Assembly (NCBI GenBank): GCA_023678885.1
Contig: CM042958.1
Span: 16,424,852-16,488,851, forward strand
Length of the DNA stretch: 64,000 bases
Reading direction: 5' to 3'
Source of the DNA: Pogostemon cablin
Lineage: Eukaryota; Streptophyta; Magnoliopsida; Lamiales; Lamiaceae
Shown in pieces: positions 23,642 to 35,934 of this stretch (its first letter is position 1; every line of letters begins with the position of its first letter). The position numbers were made by a program, and so were the translations under genes. The notes beneath the pieces were generated by a model. That model worked only from the letters and a program-made list of their open reading frames with translations. It was not told the DNA's origin and did not search any database.

Positions 23642-23940
23642 CTCCCTCCGTCCCATATTAACGTTGAAGTTTGCTTTTTACACGTAGATTAAGAGATATA
23701 ATATTTTAATGTGTAGTGATGTGAGATAAATAATATTTAAGAGATATAATATTTTAATGTGTAGTGATGTGAGAGAAATAATATTTAATGTAAGGTAGGT
23801 AGTTGTATTAATGTTGTGTATGAGCCTACATGAAATAATTAATAATTTTGTGTGGGCCTAACATGACAAAAGGAAATGTAAACCTTAATTTAGGACAACT
23901 CAAAATGAAAAGCGTAAGCCTTAACGTGAGACAGAGGGAG
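23642..23940. mobile_element. Stowaway-like MITE
   Basis: 299 bp, ends CTCCCTCCGTCCCATATTAA and TTAACGTGAGACAGAGGGAG flanked by TA. An internal tandem duplication of about 55 bp (phrase TTAATGTGTAGTGATGTGAG at 23708 and 23755) makes this copy longer than its neighbours. Confidence 0.75.
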
Positions 23941-23958
23941 TATTGTGTACTTAATTAT

Positions 23959-24836
23959 TGTTGGGGAATATGTGGGGTTTGCACCAAACAATCCCTTTAC
24001 AATATGAATACTGAAAAGTAAATACAAGAAATGAAGAAATGAGTAAAGTCTTCAAAACTTATCTTTCGTTGGATCTGGATCTGGACTAAATCGGGATCTG
24101 GATCTTCAAACGGTTCAAACGGAACTGGCGCGGGAACTGGATCTAGATCTTGAACCGAGTCAAGATTGGATCTTCCTGCAAAACGTAAAACGCCCCGGTA
24201 GTGCTTCAATTCTTGGCGCAACGCCCCCAAAGGTAAAACGGTTCTTTCGTTTTATGCAAAGCTGCACCGCAGGCGAACTAAGGAGAATGAAGAATTGGAT
24301 AGTCTAGACTGTCTGCACTATGCAAATGTATGCAAAGGTGCTCATTTGTGGTGTGTTTGTTGTTGTTAGAATGCATGTTAAATGACCATATTTATAGGCA
24401 CACCATTCCACTTAGCCATAATGGCGATTGCGTGATTTACGACTTATTAATTGTTGATGGCATAATTTTCTCTAATCAGCAATTATGACGAATTAATTAT
24501 TGATTGCGTGATTTGTTCTAATCAGCAATTGTGGAGGGTTACTGCGTCCAGGTTCAACGAACATACTTCAAGTTCAACGAATCTTTACACACACATGATT
24601 CGTCTTCACGGTTTGACCCGACTCTTGAGGATTCTCCTCCCACATGTTCAATATGGGATAATAATTTCGTATTAATCCCCATTATGCCTCATTACGCTTC
24701 ATATAACATGTCCAATAGATGAGTCAAATTACACTCACCTACTACACTCATTTAATTGATGATTAATTTAACAATTAACCCTTACTAACTAATTAAGTTC
24801 AATTAATTTAATTAATCAACTAAATTAATTCCTACA
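23959..24836. mobile_element. Solo LTR
   Basis: An 878-bp block begins TGTTGGGGAATATG and ends AATTCCTACA (TG..CA, with TGTTGG and CCTACA nearly inverse). The 5-bp direct repeat ATTAT flanks it at 23954-23958 and 24837-24841. No internal retroelement domains or second LTR are adjacent, so recombination between two LTRs is the likely origin. The short minus-strand frame 23997-24230 is inside the LTR and is not a host gene. Copia versus gypsy cannot be told from the LTR alone. Confidence 0.7.
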
Positions 24837-24895
24837 ATTATTTCGTAACTATGTGCTACGCTATAATCTTGAACCTAATTATAAAGTGTTATATA

Positions 24896-25122
24896 CTCCC
24901 TCCGTCCCGCACCAAGGGTGCATTTTATTTTTTTGCACGTAGATTAAGAAGTATTATTATTTAATGTGTAGTGGGTAGTTGTATTAGTGAGAGTGTAGAT
25001 CTCATGTTTTAATTGTATTAGTGGGTGAGTATGGGACCCATGTGTATAAAAAAGGAAAGGGAATCCTTTGGATGAGACGACCAAAATAGAAAAAAGAGAC
25101 CCTTGGTGCGGGACGGAGGAAG
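24896..25122. mobile_element. Stowaway-like MITE
   Basis: 227 bp with well-paired ends of nearly 30 bp (CTCCCTCCGTCCCGCACCAA left; the right end inverts to CTTCCTCCGTCCCGCACCAA), flanked by TA. Good end pairing suggests a relatively young copy. Confidence 0.85.
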
Positions 25123-25171
25123 TATTTTTTTTGACGGAATATTATAAAGTGTTATATTCGTATTACACTTA

Positions 25172-26053
25172 GGGGTAGATTGGTATGATTGAATTGAATG
25201 ATGATGGAATGGAATGAAATCATGAATGGAATATAGATGTGAAATGAATGAATGAAAATGATGATTACAGTGATTGATATGATTTAAGAATAACTCAAGT
25301 AATAGAAAATGTATTACTGGTTCTAATGTCATTAATAATATTTTTATAGCATTAAAATTTAAAATTTATATATAAAATATTTAATTAATTATAATCTCAA
25401 TTAAAATTTTATATATTTAAAAAAAATCAGTAAAGATTTTATATTTAAAAGTGTTAAATTAAAAATAAAATAAAACCTTAATATTTATTAAAATATGAAC
25501 AAAGAAATTATATATAATAAAAAATATTAAATTATATATAAAAAATAATTATTTATTCAATATTACATGTATATATTTAATTTTATAAATAATATTATTT
25601 TTTATTTATAATTTATTAATTTTTATTTAGAATAAATATCAAATTAATTATATAATTTTTATTAAAAATTTAAAGAATAAAATTTAAAATAATATATTTT
25701 AGTGGTATATAAAATGCATGATTTTTTTTAGAATTTATAAATAATTTAATATTTTATTTTATATTAAATAATATAATAATAAAGTTTTTAATTAATATTA
25801 TACGTTAAACATAACAATATTAATTAATTTATAATATTTTAATTATATATATATTGTATAAATTAAGAGAATATTTTTATAATTTTTTATGGTTTATATT
25901 ATGCTACACAAATAAAAAAAAAGTTGATTCATTTATAAATGGAAATGAGAAATACCATGGGGTGAGATGAATGGTGATTCCCAAAATTAATAATCAAATT
26001 AGGAATGGTAATTTCATTCTTAATCTATTACCACTTACCAATCATGCCATTAT
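25172..26053. mobile_element. Candidate AT-rich hAT/PIF-type MITE
   Basis: The left end GGGGTAGATTGGTATGATTG and the inverse of the right end (GGCATGATTGGTAAGTGG) resemble the 'TTGGTA...GGAATGGAATG' ends common in plant hAT and PIF/Harbinger MITEs. Between them 25330-25910 is almost pure A/T with no frame. TTA occurs at both outer edges, but the target duplication is not exact. Superfamily uncertain. Confidence 0.4.
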
Positions 26054-26396
26054 TAGATGAATGGAAGTGGAAAACCCTAATATTTTTCTTAAGTACTATA
26101 TTTTTCATATTTAGAGTATAGAACAATTTATAATAAAAGATTAAAAATGTAAATAATTGTAATAAGAAGTGAAACATACTTTAACACGTTTTAAGAGATT
26201 TTGTCATTCCGTTTCCATCACATAACATTTAAATCAATATTATTCACGCTAAAAAGTACTAATTTCACAATTAAAATAATTATAACTAAAGTCCGATAAT
26301 AAACAATAAATTACCTTCCATTCATAAATTACAATAGCACGTTTATTAAAACTAGAATAATTATCACAAATTAAAAATAAAACAAATTTAGGCAGT

Positions 26397-26813
26397 TCAT
26401 AAAAGTTCCTTACTTAGAGCACCAACTTCAACAAGCATGGGCACGAGACTATTACTTAAATGCAACGCCACCATGCTCTCCACCCCACCCACACACGCGC
26501 CGCCTACATACAGCGCCGGCGACACCAACTCGCCGCCCAGGATTCCGACCGCGGCGGCAGCGCCGATCAGTGCGGGCATCTCTTCCTCCTCCAATTCGAT
26601 GACTGTGGGATGGACTCCGACGGCGGAGAGGAGGCGCTTCATAACGAGGCACATGCAGCACGAAGAGCGGGAGAAGATTATCACCGGATTCTCCGATACG
26701 AGGCGTTTGATGCGCATCTCGATCGATTCGGCGACGTCGATGGAGAGCGGTGATGCCGTGGTCGGCGTGAGATCGAGGCTGACGCCGCCGTAACGGTGGC
26801 GGAGGCCTTGCAT
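26397..26813 (-). CDS. CC-type glutaredoxin (ROXY / GRXC9-like)
   Basis: A single-exon gene of 138 residues. ATG at 26813 gives MQGLRHR, matching the MQG start of GRXC9-type proteins; further in-frame codons upstream lack an ATG. The active site SCCMC spans residues about 51-55, the CCMC form of the plant-specific CC class. It is followed by MKRLLSAVGVHPTVIELEEE and the glutathione-fold stretch SPALYVGGACVGG. Such proteins partner TGA bZIP factors in floral development and jasmonate/salicylate responses, in cytosol and nucleus. The C-terminus reads VGALSKELL instead of the usual GALWL ending, so the motif linked to TGA-complex activity is lost or changed. The gene is much more GC-rich than its AT-rich surroundings. 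No frameshift is seen. Exact ROXY number not assignable. Confidence 0.9.
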   Translation of the reverse strand: MQGLRHRYGGVSLDLTPTTASPLSIDVAESIEMRIKRLVSENPVIIFSRSSCCMCLVMKRLLSAVGVHPTVIELEEEEMPALIGAAAAVGILGGELVSPALYVGGACVGGVESMVALHLSNSLVPMLVEVGALSKELL

Positions 26814-26819
26814 CACCAC

Positions 26820-27813
26820 AGAGGAAATAATTGTATCGGGGGATGGGGGAGATAAGGGGTGGGGTTGTTTTTATATGTGAAAATGGTGACTGCTGGAGGT
26901 GGGCAAGGGAGGGAGGCATCCTGGCTTTTTGAGATTAGTATGTATTGTCATTGATTACGCAATAATTGAAATAAATATTGTAAAAAAGAAATTGTTTACT
27001 ACTTGCTCTCAGTCATATTATTGCAATTTGAAATTGCATTTTAAATTATTTTTATTTTAGTACTCCTCCTTCCTAAAAATATATTGACATATTTTCTTTT
27101 TGAATTTTTTAACAAAATATGACATATTTTCTTTTTAAAAATATAACATATATAAAAATAATTTGTTTATTTATTTATATGGATTCACGCACATTATACT
27201 CACCATTAATACAACCACTTATTACACATTAAATATTAGTTCTCTCACTCTACTTTATATTAAATTATTATACTCCTTAATTTATGTCAAAAAAATATCA
27301 ATATCTCTAGGGAATATTATTATTTTAAAATAATCTAGAGAGTTTTTTTTTTCGCTCATTTAACACCTTAAATATTTTAATTGATTGGGAAAGGCAAAAA
27401 GTTAAAAAGTGCTATTGTCATGCGTAAATATTCTTTGCACGCATTCCATATGTAACATAAGTAGTTAATATTTTTTTATTATTATATTTTTGGGTAATTA
27501 TTTATTTTAAAATTTAGAATTTAAGTTTTGAATTTCAAATTTACATCTATATTTAAAAAATAGCATAAGATTTTGTGTGTGGTTTCTTGTTTGTATTATC
27601 TGTAATGTCACTAATTATACGATTGTAACATAAAAATTAATGGAAACCCTCTTTTTAGGATATACTCTATTTATCCCGTTTATTTTTTTTTATTAAAAAT
27701 ATAATATTTTAATACGTAATAGATGGTAAGAGATACTCATCCCAAATTTATCTATACTCACTATATACCATTACACTTTTCAAATTTTCGTAAATATATA
27801 CTTACATTATATA
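26820..27813. other. Intergenic upstream of glutaredoxin
   Basis: AT-rich. It would hold the glutaredoxin promoter (minus strand). A very worn Stowaway-like copy may span about 27061-27310 (CTCCTCCTTCC left; TATCTCTAGGGAA right). No other gene or clear regulatory motif. Confidence 0.35.
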
Positions 27814-28040
27814 CTCCCTTCATCCGCTTGAAAGAGAGTCTTTTTTCTATTTTGGTCATCCGTCTCAAAGAAGGTCATTTCATTTTTTACACACATGGGA
27901 CCCACACACACACTTTAATACAATTAAAATATGGGACCCACACTCTCACTAATATAACTACCCACAACACATTAAATAACAATATTCCTTAATCAACGTG
28001 CACAAAAGCAAAATGCCCTCTTTCGGGCGGACAGAGGAAG
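27814..28040. mobile_element. Stowaway-like MITE
   Basis: 227 bp, ends CTCCCTTCATCCGCTTGAAA and CTTTCGGGCGGACAGAGGAAG, flanked by TA. Close relative of the copy at 19692-19912 (shared TTTCGGGCGGAC). Confidence 0.8.
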
Positions 28041-28298
28041 TAACACTTTTCACAATTTTTTAAATTATTTGTCTCATTATTACTCTCCACTTTTAAGAAG
28101 TAATAAAAGTTTTGAAATAAATAATTTCTCAATACAGATAAATATAAGACGAAGGAAGTATGTTTTAAAAACACCATTCTCTCTTAGCAAGCTAAACTTA
28201 CATACGGAGAGAGTATGTCATAAATATTAGACGAAAGGACAACCCTAGTGTGAGGCCATTTTTTGTTTTTGTTTTTGTTTTTGTTTTCGGTTTTTTTA

Positions 28299-28541
28299 GA
28301 CACTCTTGTGAGACGGGTTGACCAATCACTAAAGTATACTTATTGTAGAGATAAAGTATGATTATTTGTAGTTAAAGTATGTTAATAATAAATCATTATT
28401 ATAATACGTTAAAAGTATACTTTAATGAATAATCAAAAATACTTTAGAAAACATACTTTAACAATCATTAAACATACTTTATCTATACAATAAGCATATT
28501 TTAGTGATGGGTCGACCAGTCTCACACCCGTCTCACAAAAG
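28299..28541. mobile_element. Fold-back MITE with CTTGTGAGACGGGT ends
   Basis: A nearly complete inverted repeat. The left arm CTTGTGAGACGGGTTGACCA, then AAAGTATACTTATTG and AAAGTATG repeats, is mirrored by a right arm ending AGTCTCACACCCGTCTCAC. The arms meet in an AT-rich centre around 28400-28430. Transcription would give a hairpin of roughly 100 bp per arm. Flanking T-runs obscure any target duplication. Confidence 0.65.
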
Positions 28542-28862
28542 ACTTTGTCCTTTTTTTTTTAAGTTATCACTAGTTTTTAATAAAAATATTACTCACTTTT
28601 TGCATCACTAACATATCAATTTTGTCTTTTTTGGTCGTTCAAAATTAAAATATCAATTTTTACTTTTTAGCAAAAAGGCTCATACATGGCGCACAACTCT
28701 CAACTAATACAACTAACCACTTTATATATAATAATAATACTCATAATCCACGTGCAAAAAACAAACAAATACATTTGCGATAGAGAGAAAGAGAGTCAAT
28801 TTTTAATTAAAATGTTAACAAATTCTATTAATATTACAAATTAGTAATTAAATAATTTAGTA

Positions 28863-29040
28863 CTCCCTCCGTTCCATAATAACTTTTATACTTTCCTCAT
28901 TCGTTTATTCAATACTTTACACTTTACTATTTATTACCTAAAAATACTAAAATACCTTAAATGTCAATAAAGTTGATAAAAAAACTTTTCTTAACTCACG
29001 TATAACAGTAAATGTAAGAATTATTATGAGACGGAGAGAG
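28863..29040. mobile_element. Stowaway-like MITE
   Basis: About 178 bp from CTCCCTCCGTTCCATAATAA to TTATTATGAGACGGAGAGAG between TA dinucleotides. The interior differs from the major subfamily (no GTAGTTGTATTAG phrase). Confidence 0.75.
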
Positions 29041-29042
29041 TA

Positions 29043-31361
29043 TTATTTTTTAACTAATTTGAATTTCGAGTATTATTTTTATTAAAATGTTATATTTTTA
29101 TCCGTCTCCAAGTATTTGCTTAGATGAAATTATATGTATTGGTTTTTTACATTCCGATTCCAAAAACTTAACAATTGATTTTATTGGGTTAATTTAGAGG
29201 GATATTTACTCTTAGGTAACATATAGATTCTATTATTATTATTAGATATATTGACTTCAAATTATTACTACTAGGTGCAAAATTAAATTGTTTAATGCCA
29301 ATTTTATTCCTTTATCAAATTATGTTTAAAAAGGTAAAGATATATTATTATCCCTAAATTATAGCTATGTAATTATTGCACAACGAAAAATATAATCTTT
29401 ATTTAATTTTCTTGTAATCTTTTAATCTACACATTTATTTTTCGGTATAATTTGCACAATCCACACAATCCATATAACAACTGCACAATATAGTTATATT
29501 GTTGCACAACACACTCAAGATAATTCACCTTTATTTTTTTATAAAAAATATAAAATTAGATTAATAACTATAAATTAGATTGAGTATGTTTATACTGCTA
29601 CATGTTGCTTATTAAAAGTATGTTTACACTACTACATGACACAATTACATTATTAATTACATTACTTTACAATGAATGTATAATTCTGCATAATCAATTA
29701 ATATTTTGTACAACTGTGTACAAATATGCACAATATACATTGATGTACAACTGATGTATATTTTGAATCTCTACAATGGAATACCTATGGGTCTAACTTC
29801 AGTTGCTATAGCAACTCCAATCCTCTTCAACAAACTTGAATTTTTTTAACACCAAACCCACCGTTGAGAGGAAAATTTTCATAAATCATATGAATTTCAT
29901 AAATCAATCCATAAATCAACCATCGTCATTGCCCTCTTTTACAATCACTTCCAAATCAGATCAGGTGAGCGTCGTGGTCGGGGCAGTAGAACAAAGTCTC
30001 GGCAGCGGTTGTTGCGTGATGGAGTCTAATCCGATGAGACTCGACAGATTTGAAGCTAATGACGTCAATTTCCATGTATTTTGTGTCGATTATGACCACC
30101 TTATTGCCGAATCAACGCTGCGGCAACCATAAATTTAATTTCCACGTATTGTGTGTCGATTATGACCACCTTCATCGCTGGCATCACCGAAAATTGGAGA
30201 GAGAATAGAGGAGTGGTGTTGTAGTGACGTGCATCTGTGAGATGTCAGATATGCAGCACTGTTTCAATTGAAATCGCACCTTGCTTGAGTCGGATTCCTC
30301 AGAAGATCGAACATTGAAGTGAGAGAGAGATTGTGTGTAGTGATAGAAAGATTGTATGTAGTACCTATTAATTAGGCAGGAAAATAGGATGGACGGTAGA
30401 TGGGCCATGAATAAAATTTTAATTTTTAAATATTTATGTAATATTAGGGTTATATTAGGTATATCACTTTAACTTTTTATATCTAATAATAAATTTAAAT
30501 GTATATATCTCACGGTAATAACACTTATAATTATGTACTAAGAGTAATTAATCCTATAATTTATATATTATCGCTTTGGTGGAATGAAAAAGTAATACTC
30601 ATATTTAGGTAATAAAGATTATTTCACATGCAAGAACCCAACTCTTAAAATGTGAATTGGAATTCTTCACATTTAAATTGTATTCAAGTGTACTCTGAGG
30701 TCCCATTTCGTGAATTAAGTCCGTGGTCCAAAAAATTAATTTAAGCAGGTGCAAACTGCAAGCCACGACAATTTTATTAAATTACAGTTTCAAAACAAAT
30801 AAAAATATATTATCTTTTAACTATAATATATACTTATTTGACAATTTATTTGAATTAGATATCGTATTTATTAGTTGATAGGATAATTATCGATCTTTAT
30901 TAACTGAATATAATTTTTCATTAAAAATATCATCGTATAATAATTTCACACAAGTAATTATTTAAAATTAATATTAAACTTTAAGTGTACATATTAAAAT
31001 AGGTTATAAACCACGGAAAAAGACGAAACAAAAAAAAAATGTTAAAAAAAAATTAAAGATGGAACCGTTCTATAGAATAATGGCATATAATGGTATGGAA
31101 TCGTTCATTTTTAGCTGCTGTTATTATGATTTTCTTTAGAAGAGTTTCACTCGAATGGATATTTCTAGTGAAGCTATGAAATTAAACCATACTGCAATAT
31201 GGCATTATCTAAAAGAAGAGGCTTAATTATGGGAACTTCAGATTTTGGAAAAAATCAGGTCTCTCCCAAATAACTATTTTCATTATCTCAGTTTGGATTG
31301 TCATATCTAATTTCTATATACTCTTATAACATGAGTGCCAATGCTAATAGGTAAAACATTA
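29043..31361. other. Intergenic; short tandem duplication, unrecognised frame
   Basis: No supportable gene. The plus-strand frame 29836-30132 (98 codons) has no known motif. It ends in a local tandem duplication with a period of about 70 bp: the phrase CGTATTGTGTGTCGATTATG at about 30143 repeats CATGTATTTTGTGTCGATTATG-like wording at about 30073. The minus-strand frame 30184-30408 is likewise unrecognised. The remainder is AT-rich, with ACAACTG/GCACAAT-rich simple sequence at 29450-29750. Confidence 0.35.
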
Positions 31362-31652
31362 CTCCCTCCGTCCCCTTTCGTATTTCACACTTTTCTTTTT
31401 AGTTCATCCCTTAAAGTATTTCACATTTTACTTCTACTAAAAATAGCAAAAAATAAATGACAATAATACCTACTTTTTACACATTTCCCAACATATACTC
31501 ATTTTTTTCTTCACAAATTCCAAGAACTTTAAATACTTTTTTTCATTAAATTACCTAAAATATTTTTTTCTTTCTCACTTTATACATTAAAAAATAATTT
31601 TTTTAAACTCTGCGCACAAAAATACGTGCAATACTTTGAGGAACGGAGGGAG
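31362..31652. mobile_element. Stowaway-like MITE
   Basis: 291 bp, ends CTCCCTCCGTCCCCTTTCGT and CTTTGAGGAACGGAGGGAG, flanked by TA. The interior is a different subfamily, with TATTTCACA phrases. Confidence 0.75.
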
Positions 31653-31654
31653 TA

Positions 31655-32544
31655 CTATTTATTACCTTAATGCAGATGAAAGAAACCCTGAGAGTTGTAA
31701 TCAAAGACTGTCCCAACTGTCTTTGAGCACATTATTTGAGATTAGAACTGATCAGTTATGTATATGTACTGATGAAATGTGAAGTGTAACACTATGGTCA
31801 TGAGTATTCTTTATACCTATTTTAATAATTTAATTAAAACTTTTTGCCCTTATTACAAAAAAAAGCTGACCAGCTATGAATATAATCTAAGACATTCTTG
31901 ATGAAAATATTATATTAAGACATTAAATAACACAATACATTAACATGTCATTCTACAAAAACATGACCATGCATGGTTGGATACTTATGATCATATTGTA
32001 GGTCAGTTAATTGTTTCAGAGTTGTTGGCCAATTTCTGATTTTTTCTAGGAGTGTCTTTGCAAACAGAATTGGGTAGCGGTGAGGTTCGAATTCTGGATC
32101 TTTGTTAGGGTATGATTTTGATACCATGTTAAATGCCAGTTCATTTAAAATCTTAAGCTGATAGAAAGGAAAGTAGTTTAATATTTAATTAAATAACTCT
32201 AACATAAAGTCTTATCTATTTTATTTTCATATGTATATTATTTCATATCTTGAAATATATAATATTTGTCACAATCAGGATTTAAATTACGTAAATGTAC
32301 GAGAGTTAATGGTCATTTATTAAAGTATAATATTTTAATAAATACTAAGTGCACCATTATGAAATAAGTATAAGTTTCGAGTTATGTTATCTGAAATCCA
32401 AATCCAATTGCCCTGCTTCTGACGATTTACAAACTCCACAATATTACTCTCAGATACAAGTGTAATTGGGTCTTGGTATTCTATGTAATTGGGCCCTGGT
32501 GACCATATAGGGCTTTGTGTTGGGCTGTATGAGTCTGCCTTAAT
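31655..32544. other. Intergenic; possible Pol III box B remnant
   Basis: No gene found. At about 32083-32094 the phrase GAGGTTCGAATTCTGG resembles a Pol III box B, with TTTGATACCATGTTAAAT at about 32122, wording common in plant SINE or retroelement remnants. No target duplication or box A is clear, so this is only noted. Confidence 0.3.
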
Positions 32545-33106
32545 AATTAATTAGGCCGCGGCTAACCACACCAACCGTTTTAACGCATACACCAATTATT
32601 CAATACACCAATCAAAACTATGTATACATCCACCCAATTTTTACAATTATACCCTTTGAATTTAAATAATATTACTCATTCATTTAAAACAAAAATTACT
32701 TTATACACCACTCCCAAATAATTTCATACACCCACCCCATCTTCTCACTTAACGCAACACATGACATGAAGAAAAAAGGAGGAAGAAGAGCAGGAAGGAA
32801 GAAGAGAAAGATGAAAGAAGAGAAGAAATTTTATCTAGCCATGCTAAATCAATTCAATGGTAGAAGAAAACTCTAATAATAGGATAATCAATCCAAGTAT
32901 GTTCAGCTTCTCTTTTTTTTTCTACTTTTAAACACTTAGGTTTTTGTTGAATATGCTTCAATTGATAAATTATAGGTAGAATTGCATAAATTACTTCGTG
33001 GGTCATGCATTATTTGATAATTTGTAGTCTTAGGATAGCATTTGTGCCTCTAAATTTTGTTGGAAGTTGATTATTCGAAGCTTTTTTTGTTGAAAACGCA
33101 GATGTT

Positions 33107-33376
33107 GTTCGACCCTGGTTTGTTGAAATATTGGTGCATTTTCGACCACCACTGGTCGAACATAGGTGAAGACGTTCGACGGATACCGGTCGATTGCGTA
33201 GTGTTATGTTCGACTGGTATTGGTCGACTTGTTAGTGTAGCATTCAACTGGTACTGGTCGACTGGATAGTATAGCGTTCAACCGATACCGATCGATTGGA
33301 TAGTGTAGCGTTCAACCAGTACCGGTCGAACATTAAACTATTTTTCAACCATCAACGGTTGAATAGTGTGCTCTAG
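33107..33376. repeat. Array of eight 34-bp palindromic units, left arm of MULE
   Basis: Units begin at about 33107, 33140, 33174, 33208, 33242, 33276, 33310 and 33344, so the period is 34 bp. Each contains an imperfect palindrome of about 20 bp, consensus TTCRACYGGTACYGGTCGAA, followed by a spacer such as GGATAGTGTAGC. Units differ by a few bases, mostly at CG/TG positions (GGTCGA against GGTTGA), consistent with decay by cytosine methylation. Confidence 0.85.
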
Positions 33377-34206
33377 GAGTGTTATCAGTTTTTCGCTTCC
33401 ATTAGGCCAACTATCTATATTATTTGAACTTCCACATAATGTATATCTCATTGGCATACTCACCCAACTGCATCTAAAAGAAGGCAACAGAAGTTGAAAC
33501 GTAATCACAGCAACAAGATGTACAACTCCCTCCTCCACTTACACCTCTTATTGCATGGGTTTCTGATAGAACTTGCAAATGATCACGAACTTCAAAGGAC
33601 AAATAGAAATGATGATCGTGATGGAGCGTTTGTGGGTGAGAAGGATGAGGAGGGAGAGTTTGTAGATGAAGGAAAGATTATCTTGTAAACTTCGAGCAAC
33701 ACGTTGATTATTTGATATGGAGGGATTTAGAGAGAGAAGTTTTAAAAGTTCATATAGTCATGTTAATTAATAAGTAATAAACTCTTGGTAAAATAAATTT
33801 ATTAGGCAGATTAGTGATAATTTTTATTCGATTCCAATGAAAAATAAAAGTTCATTTTTATAATGGACTGTGAGAATATTTGGGTAGCATCATATAATTT
33901 TTATTGTACATACAAAATACTCCATTTTTGTAACACTCAATTCAATAATTGGGAGATATGGAATTGGAATGAAAAATTAAAGAAAATGTAAGTTTCGAGA
34001 GCAAGGAAAAATGTAAAAGATGCTCACGATCTCAATTCTCAACTTTATCTTTTGATAATTAGACAAAATGATAACTTCATACAAAATTTAAAATATTCTT
34101 CTTCAAATGATAGAGTTAAAAATCGATTTCACATTAAAAGCACATTTCCCAATGGTATTCAACATCTACAGGTTTAAATAATATAGAGTTAGTCTAAAAA
34201 AATGAA

Positions 34207-34480
34207 AAATTGATAACACTCCTAAAGCATATTGTTCGACCGCTGATGGTTGAAAAATTATTTAATGTTCGACTAGTATTGGTTGAACGCTACACTATCC
34301 AGTCAACCAATATTGGTTGAATGCTATACTATCCAGTCGACCAATACCAGTTGAACTCTACACTAACCAGTCGATCAGTACTGGTCGAACATAACACTGC
34401 GCAATCGATCGATACCCGTCGAATGCCTTCACCTATGTTCGACCAGTGGTGGTCGAAAATGCACCAAAATTTCAACAAAC
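34207..34480. repeat. Mirror array of 34-bp palindromic units, right arm of MULE
   Basis: The inverse counterpart of 33107-33376, with palindromes such as TTCGACTAGTATTGGTTGAA at 34267 and TTCGACCAGTGGTGGTCGAA at 34438. It keeps the same unit order in reverse, so the arms arose as one inverted duplication rather than as independent arrays. Confidence 0.8.
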
Positions 34481-35060
34481 CAGGATTGAACAACATCTGC
34501 GTTTTTAACAAAAGAAAAATCAACTTCCAACGAAATTTAGATGCACAAATGCTATGACCCATGAAGTAATTTATGCAATTCTACCTATAATTTATCAATT
34601 GAAGCATATTCTATAAAACCCTAAGTATTCAAAAGTAGAAAAAAGAGAGAAGCCAAATATACTTGGATTGATTATCCTATCATTAGAGTTTTCTTTTACC
34701 ATTGAATTGATTTAGCATGGCTAGACAAAATTTCTTCTCTTCTTTCATCTTTCTCTTCTTCCTTCCTGCTCTTCTTCCTCATTTTTTATTCTTGTCGTGT
34801 GTTGCGTTAAGTGAGAAGATAGGGTGGGTGTATAAAATTATTTGGGAGTGGTGTATAAAGTAAATTTTATTTTAAATGAATGAGTAATAGTATTTAAATT
34901 CAAAGGGTATAATTGTAAAAGTTTGGTGGGTGTATATATAATTTTGATTGGTGTATTGAGTAATTGGTGTATTAGTTAAAACGGTTGGTGTGGTTAGCCG
35001 CGGCCAATTAATTAATAGATTAATAACTAATGTGCTATTGGAAAGCTAAGAAATGTGTAA

Positions 35061-35934
<874 letters not shown>

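Larger units (their letters stand above)
32554..35005. mobile_element. Long-TIR (fold-back) Mutator-like element, non-autonomous
   Basis: A 2452-bp element with terminal inverted repeats of about 810-840 bp. Left arm 32554 to about 33396 begins GGCCGCGGCTAACCACACC; right arm about 34198-35005 is its inverse, ending GGTGTGGTTAGCCGCGGCC. It is flanked by a perfect 9-bp direct repeat, AATTAATTA (32545-32553, 35006-35014), the Mutator target size. Each arm carries an outer AT-rich part, a purine- or pyrimidine-rich stretch (GAAGAAGAG type), and an inner array of a 34-bp palindromic unit. The unique centre of about 800 bp (33397-34197) has only a 64-codon frame (33494-33688) with no recognised domain, and no transposase was seen. 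The arms are highly similar but not identical. A transcript would fold into a very long hairpin. Confidence 0.88.

Noticed and set aside
26437..26919. Alternative frames on both strands across the glutaredoxin (118, 155 and 97 codons)
   Set aside because: Shadow frames caused by high GC; only the 26813-26397 frame has the CCMC site and family fold.
25018..28177. Several 60-90 codon frames (25018-25332, 27723-27992, 27989-28177)
   Set aside because: They read through Stowaway MITE inverted ends and interiors; the same wording appears at other MITE copies (16152-16410, 22036-22260).
32060..32150. Possible SINE (box B-like GGTTCGAATTC and TTTGATACCATG)
   Set aside because: No target duplication or box A could be found; kept only as a note in the intergenic entry.
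33107..34480. Regular 34-bp repeats with spacers, superficially CRISPR-like
   Set aside because: The repeats are diverged, palindromic, mirror-imaged in transposon arms, and in a plant nuclear genome with no cas genes.
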